Positions 35,001 to 43,010 of a DNA stretch of 64,000 bases are shown here, in pieces. Made by a program: the position numbers and the translations under genes. The notes under the pieces were generated by a model. The model searched no databases and had not been told where the DNA came from. It saw only the letters and a list, made by a program, of their open reading frames with translations. Origin of the DNA: Inhella proteolytica (lineage in GTDB: Bacteria > Pseudomonadota > Gammaproteobacteria > Burkholderiales > Burkholderiaceae_C); assembly GCF_016093275.1 (NCBI RefSeq), contig NZ_JAEDAK010000002.1, positions 1-64,000 on the forward strand, written 5' to 3'. Within the stretch, counting starts at the first letter, position 1. Each line of letters opens with the position of its first letter.

Positions 35001-35882
35001 GACGCCCAGCTGCGCCTGCGCCCCGGCCAGCTCGCCCTGCAGGGCGGCTTCACGGTGGACCAGGGTCGCTTCGACCTCGGCCGCGCCGACGCCCCGGTGT
35101 TGGGCGAGGACGTGCGCGTGCTGCGTGCCGGCACCGCACCCGTGCCGCGCAGCGGCAGCGCGCAGGCCGGCACTTGGCAGCCCCAGGTGGACCTGCGCCT
35201 GGACCTGGGCCAGCGCCTGACCGTGCGCGGCCGCGGCCTGCAAACGCGCGCCACCGGCCAGCTGCGCGTGCAGCAGGAGCCCGGCAAGCCGCCGCGCTGG
35301 AGCGGCCAGATCGAATCCAACGGCGGGCGCTACCGCGCCTATGGGCAGGACCTGGAGATCGAGACCGGCGTGCTGAGCTTTGACAAGGCCGGCCTGGACA
35401 ACCCGCGCTTGGACCTTCTGGCCGTGCGGCCGGACCTGGAGCAGCGCGTGGGCGTGCGCGTGGACGGCCGCGCACAGAACCCGCGCGTGCGCCTGTACAG
35501 CGAGCCCGTGCTGTCCGACACCGAAGTGCTCTCCTGGCTGCTGCTGGGCCGTGCGCCGGATGAGCTGGGCAGCAGCGACGCCGCCCTGCTGCAACGCGCC
35601 GCCCTGGCCCTGCTGGCCGGCGAAGGCGAGAACCCGGCCTCCGAGCTGATGGGCAAGCTGGGCCTGACCGAGGTGAGCCTTTCGCCCACCGACGAAGGCG
35701 AGCGCGTGCTGCGCGTGGGCGCCCAGCTGGGCCGACGCTGGAGCCTGGCCTACGAGCGCAGCCTCGGCCAGGCGGCCGGCAGCTGGCAGCTCGCCTACCG
35801 CCTGGGCCAGCGCTTCACGCTGCGCGCTCGCAGTGGCGAGGACAGTGGCGTGGACGGGCTGTGGGTGTGGAAGTTCGACTGA
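32043..35882 (+). CDS. tamB: TamB, inner-membrane anchored periplasmic AsmA-like protein
   Basis: A 1279-residue partner of TamA, normal for the family. One N-terminal membrane helix (about 7-26) is followed by a very long beta-helical periplasmic region and the C-terminal TamB (DUF490) domain (about 950-1279). That domain has IETGVLSFDKAGLDNPRLDLLAVR, LSWLLLGRAPDE and a final LRARSGEDSGVDGLWVWKFD-type ending. TamB forms a hydrophobic groove that conducts lipids or unfolded proteins across the periplasm. The region is strikingly rich in Leu, Gln, Ala and Arg, with CTG/CAG codons dominating, which leaves long open frames on the opposite strand. Confidence 0.92.
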   Translation: MKRALRGSLLLLLLTLAAVAALLAWSQQASGLRFWLARTGVQAEGLQGSFWSGLRVEQLRWQGADGTRLELQGLQWQREGLSRQDGRWHLQGRLGAQRLALQTGQPGTEPLRPEALLQSLRLPLDLSLSALKIQELSLDGRHLQGLSLQLQARQDPLWAVQLAPLSLAKGSAQGQAWLQANGQLSAQARWQVPGFDPVQLQAQGSLAALRLQAQFGPAAQAQADLQPLAAQPLQQLRLQLEAFDLRRLHPQWPHTALSGELHAQVDAQQVAELQARISNGAARRLDQDGWPLRALEARLRVPLNDWRGLRVQALALDLGEAARSAGRLALKDPAGLPAQDRWQADLSLQPLRLNALHAGWPAAQLGGALALEQMQDALELRLQGQLQPPGKALGIWQLQAQTRLLQLQPTQFLLSLQGPTGQQLSAQAQQTSPGHWQAQARSQGEWPLPALGPWPAQRSPLQAELKAELTLPSLSLAALREATGQAQLQLQPGTRWLGLPLEGQATWQRAQAGQPAQASLQVQAPASLALTAQEQQTGWMGGWQPLRARVQVDELASLRPWWQPWLQEAAGRLRLQAEQQGGVWQAEVDAAALRLRQPQQARWQLESLQGRGRLDAQTLQAELSLRGLEGAGQSLRLARFSAQGPLEAQAWRLDAEGRSGAQDWRVAGQAQGRWSGGQQDWQALQLDAGPTPASAWLQLREGHLSWQPATGLWNLGPAPLQLLGEPLQLQQARYAPEAWQLRLQGQPRLAPWLRAATAFEWEGGLRTQLEADLQGQGSQLSGSVRLSRLEGDLSLPDDAGQPHALELRTLDLQAQRLGDTASLSLQLASQAHGELQLQLGFDAAEQLTGRLQARLPTLQALEPWLQGSLGGLRLRGRAEADLRVSGRRSLPLIHGPLRVQELALQHPASGFATQDGQVELRFEGAQARLVDSHLGGQPGGTPAERGGQVLATGQLNWQADPQADLQLQAQAWRVLQRYDRQLVLSGDAQLRLRPGQLALQGGFTVDQGRFDLGRADAPVLGEDVRVLRAGTAPVPRSGSAQAGTWQPQVDLRLDLGQRLTVRGRGLQTRATGQLRVQQEPGKPPRWSGQIESNGGRYRAYGQDLEIETGVLSFDKAGLDNPRLDLLAVRPDLEQRVGVRVDGRAQNPRVRLYSEPVLSDTEVLSWLLLGRAPDELGSSDAALLQRAALALLAGEGENPASELMGKLGLTEVSLSPTDEGERVLRVGAQLGRRWSLAYERSLGQAAGSWQLAYRLGQRFTLRARSGEDSGVDGLWVWKFD

Positions 35883-35908
35883 GTGCCGTCAGGGCCAGAA
35901 TCGCCGCC

Positions 35909-36214
35909 ATGCGCCTGCAGTACCTGAGCATCTCCAGCAGCGAGGACGACAACGGCCACGGCAGTTGGGAGGCCATGGCCAGCGTGCGCCCGGCGGATGC
36001 CGCCGCGGCGCGCGCGGAGCTCGATCAGCTGCTCGCCTGGGCCGAGGCCCATGCCCCGGGACCGCGCGGCGCGCTGGAGGAGCACGGCGTCTGGGACGCC
36101 CACCTGCAGGAGCAGCAAGAAGGGCCCGAATGGACGACCCTGACCCTGACCCTGGTCGGCCCCGTGGCCTGGGGCGAGGCCCTGCTCCAGCAAGTCGACA
36201 CCGAAGACGCATGA
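35909..36214 (+). CDS. Small hypothetical protein
   Basis: A 101-residue soluble acidic protein beginning MRLQYLSISSSEDDNGHGSW. It has no signal peptide and no recognised motif. It has strong coding character: a good frame, proper spacing 26 bases after tamB, and an ATGA overlap with the following binding-protein gene. I do not recognise the family. Confidence 0.75.
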   Translation: MRLQYLSISSSEDDNGHGSWEAMASVRPADAAAARAELDQLLAWAEAHAPGPRGALEEHGVWDAHLQEQQEGPEWTTLTLTLVGPVAWGEALLQQVDTEDA

Positions 36215-37002
36215 CAGGGCGCCGCCCCCTTTTGCAAGGCGCCTTGCTCGCGCCCTGGCTGGCCCATGCGGCGCCAGCGGCCACGCTGAAGGCCGTGGCC
36301 GGCGACGGCACCGTGCCCTTCAACTACCTGCTGGACGGCCGACTGCAGGGCCTGAGCGTGGACCTGGCCGAGGAACTCGCGCGCCGCGCCGGCCTGCGCC
36401 TGGAGTTGGAGGTCCTGCCCTTTCGCCTGGCCTATGAACGCGGCCTGCACCAGCCCGATCTGCTGCTCTTCACCCTGGCCCGCACGCCACCGCGCGAGGC
36501 CCTGTTCGAGTGGCTGGGCCCGATTGCGCCGCGCGATGTCTGGCTCTGGAAGATGAAGCGCCGCACCGACATCCAGATCCGCAAGCTGGCGGAGGCCCGT
36601 CAGTACCGCGTGGGTGTGGCCTATGCCGACGCCATCATCCCGAAGCTGGAGCAGCTGGGCTTTGCGCCGCGCCGGAACCTGGAGGTGGTGCATGACCGGC
36701 GCGCGCTGGGGCGGATGCTGCGCATGGGCCGCTTCGACCTGATCCCGATGGTGATCTGGAGCGACGGCAAGCTGGACGCCGAGCCCGGCATGGCCGAAGA
36801 AGCACTGGAGCCGGTGCTGCAGCTCACCACCGAGGGCGGCTACTACTTCACCCTGGCCAAGGGCAGCGACCCCGAGCTGCTGCGCCGCCTGCGCCAGGCG
36901 CTGACCGCAACGAAGGCCGACGGCACGCTGGCGCGCCTGCGCCGGCAGTGGATCCCCAACCTCAGCGAAGCGGCCGACGTGCCCGCCACTGCGCCGCGCT
37001 GA
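36211..37002 (+). CDS. Periplasmic amino-acid-binding-like protein (SBP family 3), orphan
   Basis: A 263-residue protein with a short signal sequence carrying twin arginines (MTGRRPLLQGALLAPWLAHA). The mature part follows solute-binding family 3: VPFNYLLDGRLQGLSVDLAEELARRAGLRLELEV is the usual opening. A YYFTLAKGSDPELLRRLRQAL C-terminal region is also typical. There are no permease genes nearby. Its 3' end overlaps the 3' end of the convergent acetyltransferase gene by 41 bases. Confidence 0.85.
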   Translation: MTGRRPLLQGALLAPWLAHAAPAATLKAVAGDGTVPFNYLLDGRLQGLSVDLAEELARRAGLRLELEVLPFRLAYERGLHQPDLLLFTLARTPPREALFEWLGPIAPRDVWLWKMKRRTDIQIRKLAEARQYRVGVAYADAIIPKLEQLGFAPRRNLEVVHDRRALGRMLRMGRFDLIPMVIWSDGKLDAEPGMAEEALEPVLQLTTEGGYYFTLAKGSDPELLRRLRQALTATKADGTLARLRRQWIPNLSEAADVPATAPR

Positions 37003-37495
37003 TGCCGTGCAGCATCATGTCGGCGCCGTACCAGGTGCCGAGGCCGCGTTCCTGCATGCCCAAGCGCTCCATGACCTTGGCGGAGTCGCGGTTGTCGGGG
37101 TGGCGCACCGCCACCAGCTCGGGCGCCTGCAGGCCGTCAAAGGCAAAGGCGGCCATGGCCTCGGCGGCCTCGCTGGCCAGGCCCTGGCGCCAGAAGTCCG
37201 GATGCAGGCGCCAGCCGATCTCGTGCGGGTTGCCGGGCTGGCGGTCCAGGTACTGGATGCAGCCCGCCCCGGCCACCCGGCCCGATGCCAGGTGGATGAA
37301 GGCCCACCAGGAGAAGCCCCATTCGGCCCAGCGCGCCTTGACGCGCTCGATCATCTCGCGCGTCTGCTCGGGGGTTTCGGGCGCGCCGCTGATGTAGCGC
37401 ATCACCTCGGGCAGCCGGTTCATGGCCTGCAGGCCTTCGAAGTGGGCGTCGCGGATGGGCTCCAGGCGCAGGCGGGCGGTGTGCAGGATGGTCAT
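36962..37495 (-). CDS. GNAT-family N-acetyltransferase
   Basis: A 177-residue RimJ/RimL-like acetyltransferase. Marks are TARLRLEPIRDAHFEGL at the start, EIGWRLHPDFWRQGLASEAAEAM for acetyl-CoA binding, and RHPDNRDSAKVMERLGM near the C-terminus. The acceptor is unknown. The ATG at 37495 is preferred to earlier in-frame codons because it begins the conserved domain. It converges on and overlaps the gene at 36211. Confidence 0.88.
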   Translation of the reverse strand: MTILHTARLRLEPIRDAHFEGLQAMNRLPEVMRYISGAPETPEQTREMIERVKARWAEWGFSWWAFIHLASGRVAGAGCIQYLDRQPGNPHEIGWRLHPDFWRQGLASEAAEAMAAFAFDGLQAPELVAVRHPDNRDSAKVMERLGMQERGLGTWYGADMMLHGISAAQWRARRPLR

Positions 37496-37572
37496 GCGCA
37501 GCAGTTTCTCAGCTCGCCAAATGCGCGCCACCCGACTATCGTGCCAGCTCCCCATCTGGAAGGAGCCCCCGC

Positions 37573-38181
37573 ATGTTCAAGAAGCTGGCTTCCGAGGCCC
37601 TGGGCCTCAGCGACATCGGCGTCATCGTGCCGCCGAGCGACTACAACAAGGTCGACGCCGACGATTACCTCTTCAGCGAGGACGGCGAGAAGATCTTCTT
37701 CCTCATCAAGTCCAAGAAGGACGAGTACTGCTTCACCAACCTGGCCCTGGTGCATGTGGATGGCGATTCGGCGGTGTCGAGCAAGCGCACCATCAAGCGC
37801 TACGAGTACGGCAGCCACCGCATCGGCCGCGTCACCATCGAGACGGCCGGCACCATCGACATGGATGTGGAGCTGAAGTTCACCATCGGCGACGCGCCGC
37901 CCTTCAGCATCGACGTGCGCAAGAGCTTCATCGAGCAGGTGAAGGACATCTACAAGGCGCTGATCATGATCGGCCGCCTGCAGGAGCGTGACGAGCGCGC
38001 GCGCGACAACGCCATGCACTGCCTGGGCGTGGTGGGGCAGATGTTCAAGCTCGGCACGGCCAGCGAAGAGGTCGTGACCGCCCACTACAACGCCCTGCTC
38101 AACAACATCAACGGCACCGTGCTGGAGCGCTTCCACCGCCGCGACTTCGCGCCCGTTTTCGAGCGCTACATCCACAACTGA
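37573..38181 (+). CDS. Bacterial PH-domain protein (YvbH-like)
   Basis: A 202-residue soluble protein. The first 125 residues look like a bacterial pleckstrin-homology fold (MFKKLASEALGLSDIGVIV, then DYLFSEDGEKIFFLIKSKKDEYCFTNLALVHVDG), followed by a helical oligomerisation region as in YvbH. No enzymatic motif is seen. A GGAG sequence precedes the ATG. It lies just upstream of the phosphate-uptake pair, separated by a Pho-box-like element. Confidence 0.75.
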   Translation: MFKKLASEALGLSDIGVIVPPSDYNKVDADDYLFSEDGEKIFFLIKSKKDEYCFTNLALVHVDGDSAVSSKRTIKRYEYGSHRIGRVTIETAGTIDMDVELKFTIGDAPPFSIDVRKSFIEQVKDIYKALIMIGRLQERDERARDNAMHCLGVVGQMFKLGTASEEVVTAHYNALLNNINGTVLERFHRRDFAPVFERYIHN

Positions 38182-38199
38182 GCGCCTTGGATCGGGCAT

Positions 38200-38217
38200 C
38201 TGTGACGAACCGGTGAC
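38200..38217 (+). promoter_or_regulatory. Pho-box-like direct repeat
   Basis: Two 7-base repeats, CTGTGAC and CGGTGAC, are separated by four bases, the geometry of a PhoB box (CTGTCAT-N4-CTGTCAT), about 95 bases before the DUF47 gene. PhoB control of the downstream phosphate transporter is inferred. The match is imperfect. Confidence 0.45.
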
Positions 38218-38312
38218 AATAGCGCCTGTTCACCCCCTACTCCGCGACGCGCCCGGCCACCACCGGGCGCGCGTTCGTTTGCCCCTCTGCACCACCCCTG
38301 GAGACCTGACCC

Positions 38313-38960
38313 ATGCTGTTTGGAAAGCTGCTGCCGCGCGACGGCAATTTCTTCGAACTCTTCAACCAGCATGCCGATCAGATCGTCGAGGCGGCCAAGG
38401 CCTTCTCGCTGCTGGTGGCCAATTACGCCAATCTGGAGCTGCGCGCCAAGTACAACGAGCTGGTGGACCGCGCCGAGCATGACGCCGACCGCGTGACCCA
38501 GGAAGTCAACCGCGCCATCCACGTCACCTTCATCACGCCGATCGACCGCGACCAGATCCACGCGCTCATCAACACCATGGACGACGTGGCCGACCTGATC
38601 CAGGACTCGGCCGAGACCATGGCCCTGTACGACGTGCAGGTGATGACCGAGGAAATCAGCCGCCTGACCGACCTGAGCCTGAAGTGCTGCGAGCGCCTGC
38701 GCCATGCCGTGAGCCTGCTGCCGCGCATCGCCGAGCCGGCGACCATGGAAGCCGCGCTGAAGACCTGCGAGGAGATCGACCAGCTCGAAGGCGACGCCGA
38801 CCGCGTGATGCGCATGGCCATGAGCAAGCTGTTCCGCGACTGCACCGATGTGCGCGAGCTGATCAAGCTCAAGGCCATCTACGAGCTGCTGGAAACCATC
38901 ACCGACCGCTGCGAGGACGTTGCCAACGTCATCGAAGGCATCATTCTCGAAAACTCGTAA
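38313..38960 (+). CDS. PhoU-like DUF47 regulator of phosphate transport
   Basis: A 215-residue all-helical PhoU-like protein. It has the family opening MLFGKLLPRDGNFFELFNQHADQIVEAAK and the acidic metal-binding helix stretches LVDRAEHDADRVTQEVNRA and INTMDDVADLIQDSAETM. DUF47 proteins accompany Pit transporters and regulate them. The pit gene follows after 21 bases on the same strand. Confidence 0.93.
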   Translation: MLFGKLLPRDGNFFELFNQHADQIVEAAKAFSLLVANYANLELRAKYNELVDRAEHDADRVTQEVNRAIHVTFITPIDRDQIHALINTMDDVADLIQDSAETMALYDVQVMTEEISRLTDLSLKCCERLRHAVSLLPRIAEPATMEAALKTCEEIDQLEGDADRVMRMAMSKLFRDCTDVRELIKLKAIYELLETITDRCEDVANVIEGIILENS

Positions 38961-38981
38961 ACCGCGGGCCCGTCACCAGTC

Positions 38982-39992
38982 ATGGAAACGACCCAAACCG
39001 CGCTTTACGTGGTCATGGTGCTGGTCACCCTGGCCCTGCTGTTCGACTTCATGAACGGCTTCCACGACGCGGCGAACTCGATCGCCACCGTCGTCTCCAC
39101 CGGCGTGCTGCGCCCCGGCCAGGCCGTGGTGTTCGCCGCCTTCTTCAATTTCATCGCCATCTTCATCTTCCACCTCAGCGTGGCGGCCACGGTGGGCAAG
39201 AACATCGTGCAGCCCGGGGTGGTGGACACCCATGTGGTGTTCGGCGCCCTGTGCGGCGCCATCAGCTGGAATGTCATCACCTGGTACTACGGCATCCCCT
39301 CCAGCAGCTCGCATGCGCTGATCGGCGGCATCGTCGGCGCCACCATCGCCAAGGCCGGCGCCTCGGCCCTGCTGGCGGCGGGCATCATGAAGACCGTCGT
39401 CTTCATCTTCGTCTCGCCGGTGCTGGGCTTCGTGCTGGGCTCGCTGATGATGGTGATCGTGGCCTGGATCTTCCGGAGCACGCGGCCCACCAAGGTGGAC
39501 AAATGGTTCCGCCGCCTGCAGCTGGTTTCGGCCGGCGCCTACAGCCTGGGCCATGGCGGCAACGACGCGCAAAAGACCATCGGCATCATCTGGATGCTGC
39601 TGCTGGCCACCAACTACGCCGATGCGGCCGACAAGTCGCCCCCCACCTGGGTCATCATTGCCTGCTACGCCGCCATCGGCCTGGGCACGATGTTCGGTGG
39701 CTGGCGCATCGTCAAGACCATGGGCCAGCGCATCACCAAGCTCAAGCCGGTGGGCGGCTTCTGCGCCGAGACCGGTGGCGCCCTGACCCTGTTCCTGGCC
39801 ACGGCGCTGGGCATCCCGGTGTCCACCACGCACACCATCACCGGCGCCATCGTCGGGGTCGGCTCGACGCGCCGCGCCAGCGCGGTGCGCTGGGGCGTGG
39901 CGGGCAGCATCGTCTGGGCATGGATCCTGACCATCCCGGCCTCGGCCTTTGTCGCCGCCATCGGCTACTGGCTGAGCCTGCGCCTGTACTGA
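38982..39992 (+). CDS. pit: Low-affinity inorganic phosphate transporter (Pit family)
   Basis: A 336-residue inner-membrane transporter with about ten helices. The duplicated Pit signatures are visible: FDFMNGFHDAANSIATVVSTG near the N-terminus, YSLGHGGNDAQKTIGII in the second half, and GIPSSSSHALIGGIVGA and GIPVSTTHTITGAIVG. It brings in metal-phosphate with protons. It is co-transcribed with the DUF47 protein and followed after five bases by a binding-protein gene. Confidence 0.94.
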   Translation: METTQTALYVVMVLVTLALLFDFMNGFHDAANSIATVVSTGVLRPGQAVVFAAFFNFIAIFIFHLSVAATVGKNIVQPGVVDTHVVFGALCGAISWNVITWYYGIPSSSSHALIGGIVGATIAKAGASALLAAGIMKTVVFIFVSPVLGFVLGSLMMVIVAWIFRSTRPTKVDKWFRRLQLVSAGAYSLGHGGNDAQKTIGIIWMLLLATNYADAADKSPPTWVIIACYAAIGLGTMFGGWRIVKTMGQRITKLKPVGGFCAETGGALTLFLATALGIPVSTTHTITGAIVGVGSTRRASAVRWGVAGSIVWAWILTIPASAFVAAIGYWLSLRLY

Positions 39993-39997
39993 ACGCC

Positions 39998-40801
39998 ATG
40001 ACCGGCCCCCGCCTCGCCCGCCGCACCCTGGTGCTTGCGCTGGGCGGCTGGCTGGGGCTTGCACGGGCGGCCGAGACGCCGCATCTGCGCGTCACCGTGC
40101 TGCCCTACCCGGGCTACTACCGCCCCGCCAGCCCTGGTGGGACCAGCACGGGGCTGGATGTGGACATCGCCGCCGAACTGGCCCGCCGCAGCGGCTGCGA
40201 GCTCGAACTGCTGCCCACCAATCCGAGCCGCCTCTGGTCCGATCTGCGCAGCGGCGCCACCGACCTCACGGCCGGCGCCAGCTACCTGCCGGAACGCCGC
40301 GCCGAGGCCGAGTTCCTGTGGCTGCTGCAGGGCCGCGAGGTGGTGCTGCTGCGCAGCACCCAAGCCCTGGCCACGCCCAGCCGCGCCGCCTTCGACGCCC
40401 AGCCCGAGCTGCTGCTGGGCGTGACGCGCGGCGGCCGGCGCGGCTCAGCGGCCCAGGCCTGGGTCGATGCATTGCGCCAGCAGGGCCGCGTCAGCGAAGG
40501 CGCCGACATGCTGGCCCTGCTGCGCGCCTTTCAGGCCGGCCGCGTGGCAGCGGTGCTGCTCTTTCCATCGGCCGTCAACGAACTGCCCGAACTGGCGGAC
40601 TGGAGCCTGCAGGACTGGTTCACGCAGGATCGCTTCCAGGCGGGTTGGGCGGTCTCCAAGGCCGTGCCCGAGGCTCTGCGTCAGCGCCTGCACCAGGCCG
40701 CGCGCAGCCTGCGCGAGGACGGCACCCTGCAACGCCTGCTGCGCCTGCACCTGGGCGAGGCGGTGGCCCGCCACCAGGAGTTCCTGCCCACGCCGCCTTG
40801 A
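39998..40801 (+). CDS. Periplasmic SBP family 3 binding protein, orphan
   Basis: A 267-residue protein with a signal sequence containing twin arginines (LARRTLVLALGGWLGLARA). Mature sequence motifs are STGLDVDIAAELARRSGCELELL and DLTAGASYLPERRAEAEFLW, typical of family 3 binding proteins. It is the second such orphan in four kilobases; the other is at 36211. It is five bases after pit and may be read through from that operon. Confidence 0.85.
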   Translation: MTGPRLARRTLVLALGGWLGLARAAETPHLRVTVLPYPGYYRPASPGGTSTGLDVDIAAELARRSGCELELLPTNPSRLWSDLRSGATDLTAGASYLPERRAEAEFLWLLQGREVVLLRSTQALATPSRAAFDAQPELLLGVTRGGRRGSAAQAWVDALRQQGRVSEGADMLALLRAFQAGRVAAVLLFPSAVNELPELADWSLQDWFTQDRFQAGWAVSKAVPEALRQRLHQAARSLREDGTLQRLLRLHLGEAVARHQEFLPTPP

Positions 40802-40819
40802 TGCGCGTGGGCAGCGCCC

Positions 40820-41563
40820 TCAGGCCGGGTGGCGCGCGTACTCGGCTTCGACGCTGGCCTCGATGTGCTCGTACAGCGGCCGGATCAAGGGGCGCAGCCC
40901 GGTGATGACCTTCTCCGTGTAGAGCAGCGAAGGCACGCGCAGGCCGCGGTGCTCGATGGCGCCGCCGATGGGGTGGATGGCGAAGCCGATGCGCGCGAAG
41001 TGCACCGCGAGCCGCGGTTCGGTCAGCACCAGCACATGGTCGCGCCCAAAGCGCCGCGCCACCGCTGCGGCTCCCAGGTAGAGCCCGACCGGGATGAAGG
41101 GGAAGCGCATCTGCGGGCCGCGCGACTCGAAGTCGTCACCCGACATCGAGCCCGCCGTCTCCTGTTCGCCCTTGCGCTGCCGGAAATTGCGCATCACCGC
41201 CAGGCGAGAGACCTCGGCCAGGCGCGTGCGCGCCACGCTGGCCGGGTCGAATACCCGGTGGTCCAGCACCTCGGCACAGCTCTCCTCCACCGGCAGCAGC
41301 TCCTCGGGCGCCTGCGGATTGGTCAGGATGACGCGCGTGCAGCCCACCAGCTCGCCGCCCCCACGGCGGCGCAGCAGCAGGTGCACCGAGTGGGTGTCGT
41401 AGGCATCGGTCTCCTGCTCGTCCTCGCGCAGCGGCTCCCAACCCAGATCGCGGCAATAGACCTCATGGCGCACGTGATACACGTCGGCGCGCGTGGCCGC
41501 ATCCAGCGCCGGCAGGATCTCGAAATACTGCGCGAAGGTTTCGCCTAGGTTGCGATCGGACAT
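40820..41563 (-). CDS. PEP-CTERM/exosortase-associated acyltransferase (FeeM-like N-acyl amino acid synthase)
   Basis: A 247-residue protein with the fold of FeeM-type acyltransferases that move an acyl chain onto an amino acid. Typical features are VYHVRHEVYCRDLGWE near the N-terminus, the VEESCAEVL and EVSRLAVMRNFR strands, and a C-terminal IGFAIHPIGGAIEHRGLRVPS. This family occurs in genomes that have the PEP-CTERM/exosortase system, and a PEP-CTERM protein is 1.4 kb away. The start is the ATG at 41563 (MSDRNLGETFAQYFEIL). Confidence 0.85.
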   Translation of the reverse strand: MSDRNLGETFAQYFEILPALDAATRADVYHVRHEVYCRDLGWEPLREDEQETDAYDTHSVHLLLRRRGGGELVGCTRVILTNPQAPEELLPVEESCAEVLDHRVFDPASVARTRLAEVSRLAVMRNFRQRKGEQETAGSMSGDDFESRGPQMRFPFIPVGLYLGAAAVARRFGRDHVLVLTEPRLAVHFARIGFAIHPIGGAIEHRGLRVPSLLYTEKVITGLRPLIRPLYEHIEASVEAEYARHPA

Positions 41564-41690
41564 GGCCGTGAGGTGAGGCGCTGCAAGAGCGGCGCGCGGC
41601 TGCAAGGCAACCAGTGTCAACCATGCAGGGGCCGCTTGCACAGCGCTGTTGCATTCCGCCGCCAAACCGGCTCCTAAACTGCCGCCCGTC

Positions 41691-42299
41691 ATGACCAGCA
41701 GCCCCGCCCAGCGCCACCGCCCCTACGAAGACGTGCAGGCGCTGCTGACCGGCACCCTGTTCGTGGCCCTGGGCCTGGCGCTGTTCCAGCGGGCCGGCCT
41801 GGTCACCGGCGGCACCGTGGGTCTGGCCTTCCTGGCGCATTACGCCAGCGGCCTGCCCTTCGGGCCGCTGTTCTTCTGCATCAACCTGCCCTTCTACGCC
41901 CTGGCCTGGAAGCGCATGGGGGCCCGCTTCACGCTCAAGACCCTGGCGGCCGTGAGCCTGCTGACCCTGCTGACGGCCTGGCTGCCGCAGTGGCTGCGCA
42001 TCGAGTCGGTGCACCCGCTGTTCGCCGCCGTGGGCGGCGGCCTGCTGGTGGGGGCCGGCTTCATCATCCTGTTCCGCCACCGCGCCAGCCTGGGCGGGCT
42101 GAATGTGCTGGTGCTGTGGTGCCAAGAGCGCTTCGGCCTGCGTGCCGGCTGGCTGCAGATGGGCATCGACGCCACCATCCTGCTGGCCGCCTGGCCCTGG
42201 CTGGATGCCACGCGCCTGGCGCTCTCGGTGCTGGCCGCGCTGGCGATGAACTTTGCGCTGGCGGTCAACCACAAGCCCGGCCGTTACATGGCCTTCTGA
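41691..42299 (+). CDS. YitT-family membrane protein
   Basis: A 202-residue inner-membrane protein with five or six helices. It has the YitT/DUF161 signature GLVTGGTVGLAFLAHYASGLPFGPLFF followed by GGGLLVGAGFIILFRHRASLGGLN. Transport function is suspected for this family, but the substrate is unknown. The ATG at 41691 begins directly before RHRPYEDVQALLTG. It diverges from the acyltransferase gene (128 bases) and is followed after three bases by a DUF599 gene. Confidence 0.85.
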   Translation: MTSSPAQRHRPYEDVQALLTGTLFVALGLALFQRAGLVTGGTVGLAFLAHYASGLPFGPLFFCINLPFYALAWKRMGARFTLKTLAAVSLLTLLTAWLPQWLRIESVHPLFAAVGGGLLVGAGFIILFRHRASLGGLNVLVLWCQERFGLRAGWLQMGIDATILLAAWPWLDATRLALSVLAALAMNFALAVNHKPGRYMAF

Positions 42300-42302
42300 G
42301 CG

Positions 42303-43010
42303 ATGAACCCCGTCCTTGGCCCCCTGCCCCTGCCCGACCTGCTGGCCCTGTTGCTGTTCTTCGGCGGCTGGGTGGGCTACGCGCACTGGGCGCGGCAACT
42401 CAGCACGCGCCGACCCAGCATCCTGGCCATCACCAACCGCTGGCGCCGTGCCTGGATGCTGCAGGCCACGCAGCGCGACAACCGCATCGTCGACGCCGCC
42501 ATCGTGCAGAACCTGTCGGCCAGCCCGGCGTTCTTCGCCAGCACCAGCATCCTGGTGATCGGCGGCCTGCTGGCCGCCATGGCCTCGACCGACAAGGTCA
42601 GCGGCCTGGTCAAGGAAATTCCGTTCGCGGCGCGCACCAGCCTGCTGGTCTTCGATCTGAAGCTGGCGCTGCTGACGGCGATCTTCGTGTTCGCCTTCTT
42701 CCGCTTCACCTGGAGCATCCGCCAGTACAGCTTCGGCGCCATCCTGGTGGGTGCCGCACCGGAAGCCGCGCAGTTTGCCGAGGAAGCGCAGCGCCAGGCC
42801 TTTGCCGACCACGCCGGCCGGCTGATGGGCATGGCCGCCGAGACCTTCAACGACGGCCTGCGCGCCTACTACCTGAGCTTCGCGGCCGTGGCCTGGTTCT
42901 TCTCGCCCTTCGCCTTCATGGCGGCCACGGCCTTCGTGCTCTTCGTGCTCTACCGGCGCGAGTTCCACAGCGACGTGCTGGGCGCGCTGCGCGAGCCCGG
43001 CACGTACTGA
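42303..43010 (+). CDS. DUF599-family membrane protein
   Basis: A 235-residue inner-membrane protein with four or five helices. The first (about 11-28) is followed by a basic loop with RRAWMLQATQRDNRIVDAAIVQNLSASPAFFASTSILVIGG, the DUF599 core. No function is established for the family. It ends directly against the stop codon of the convergent PEP-CTERM gene, with no gap. Confidence 0.85.
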   Translation: MNPVLGPLPLPDLLALLLFFGGWVGYAHWARQLSTRRPSILAITNRWRRAWMLQATQRDNRIVDAAIVQNLSASPAFFASTSILVIGGLLAAMASTDKVSGLVKEIPFAARTSLLVFDLKLALLTAIFVFAFFRFTWSIRQYSFGAILVGAAPEAAQFAEEAQRQAFADHAGRLMGMAAETFNDGLRAYYLSFAAVAWFFSPFAFMAATAFVLFVLYRREFHSDVLGALREPGTY

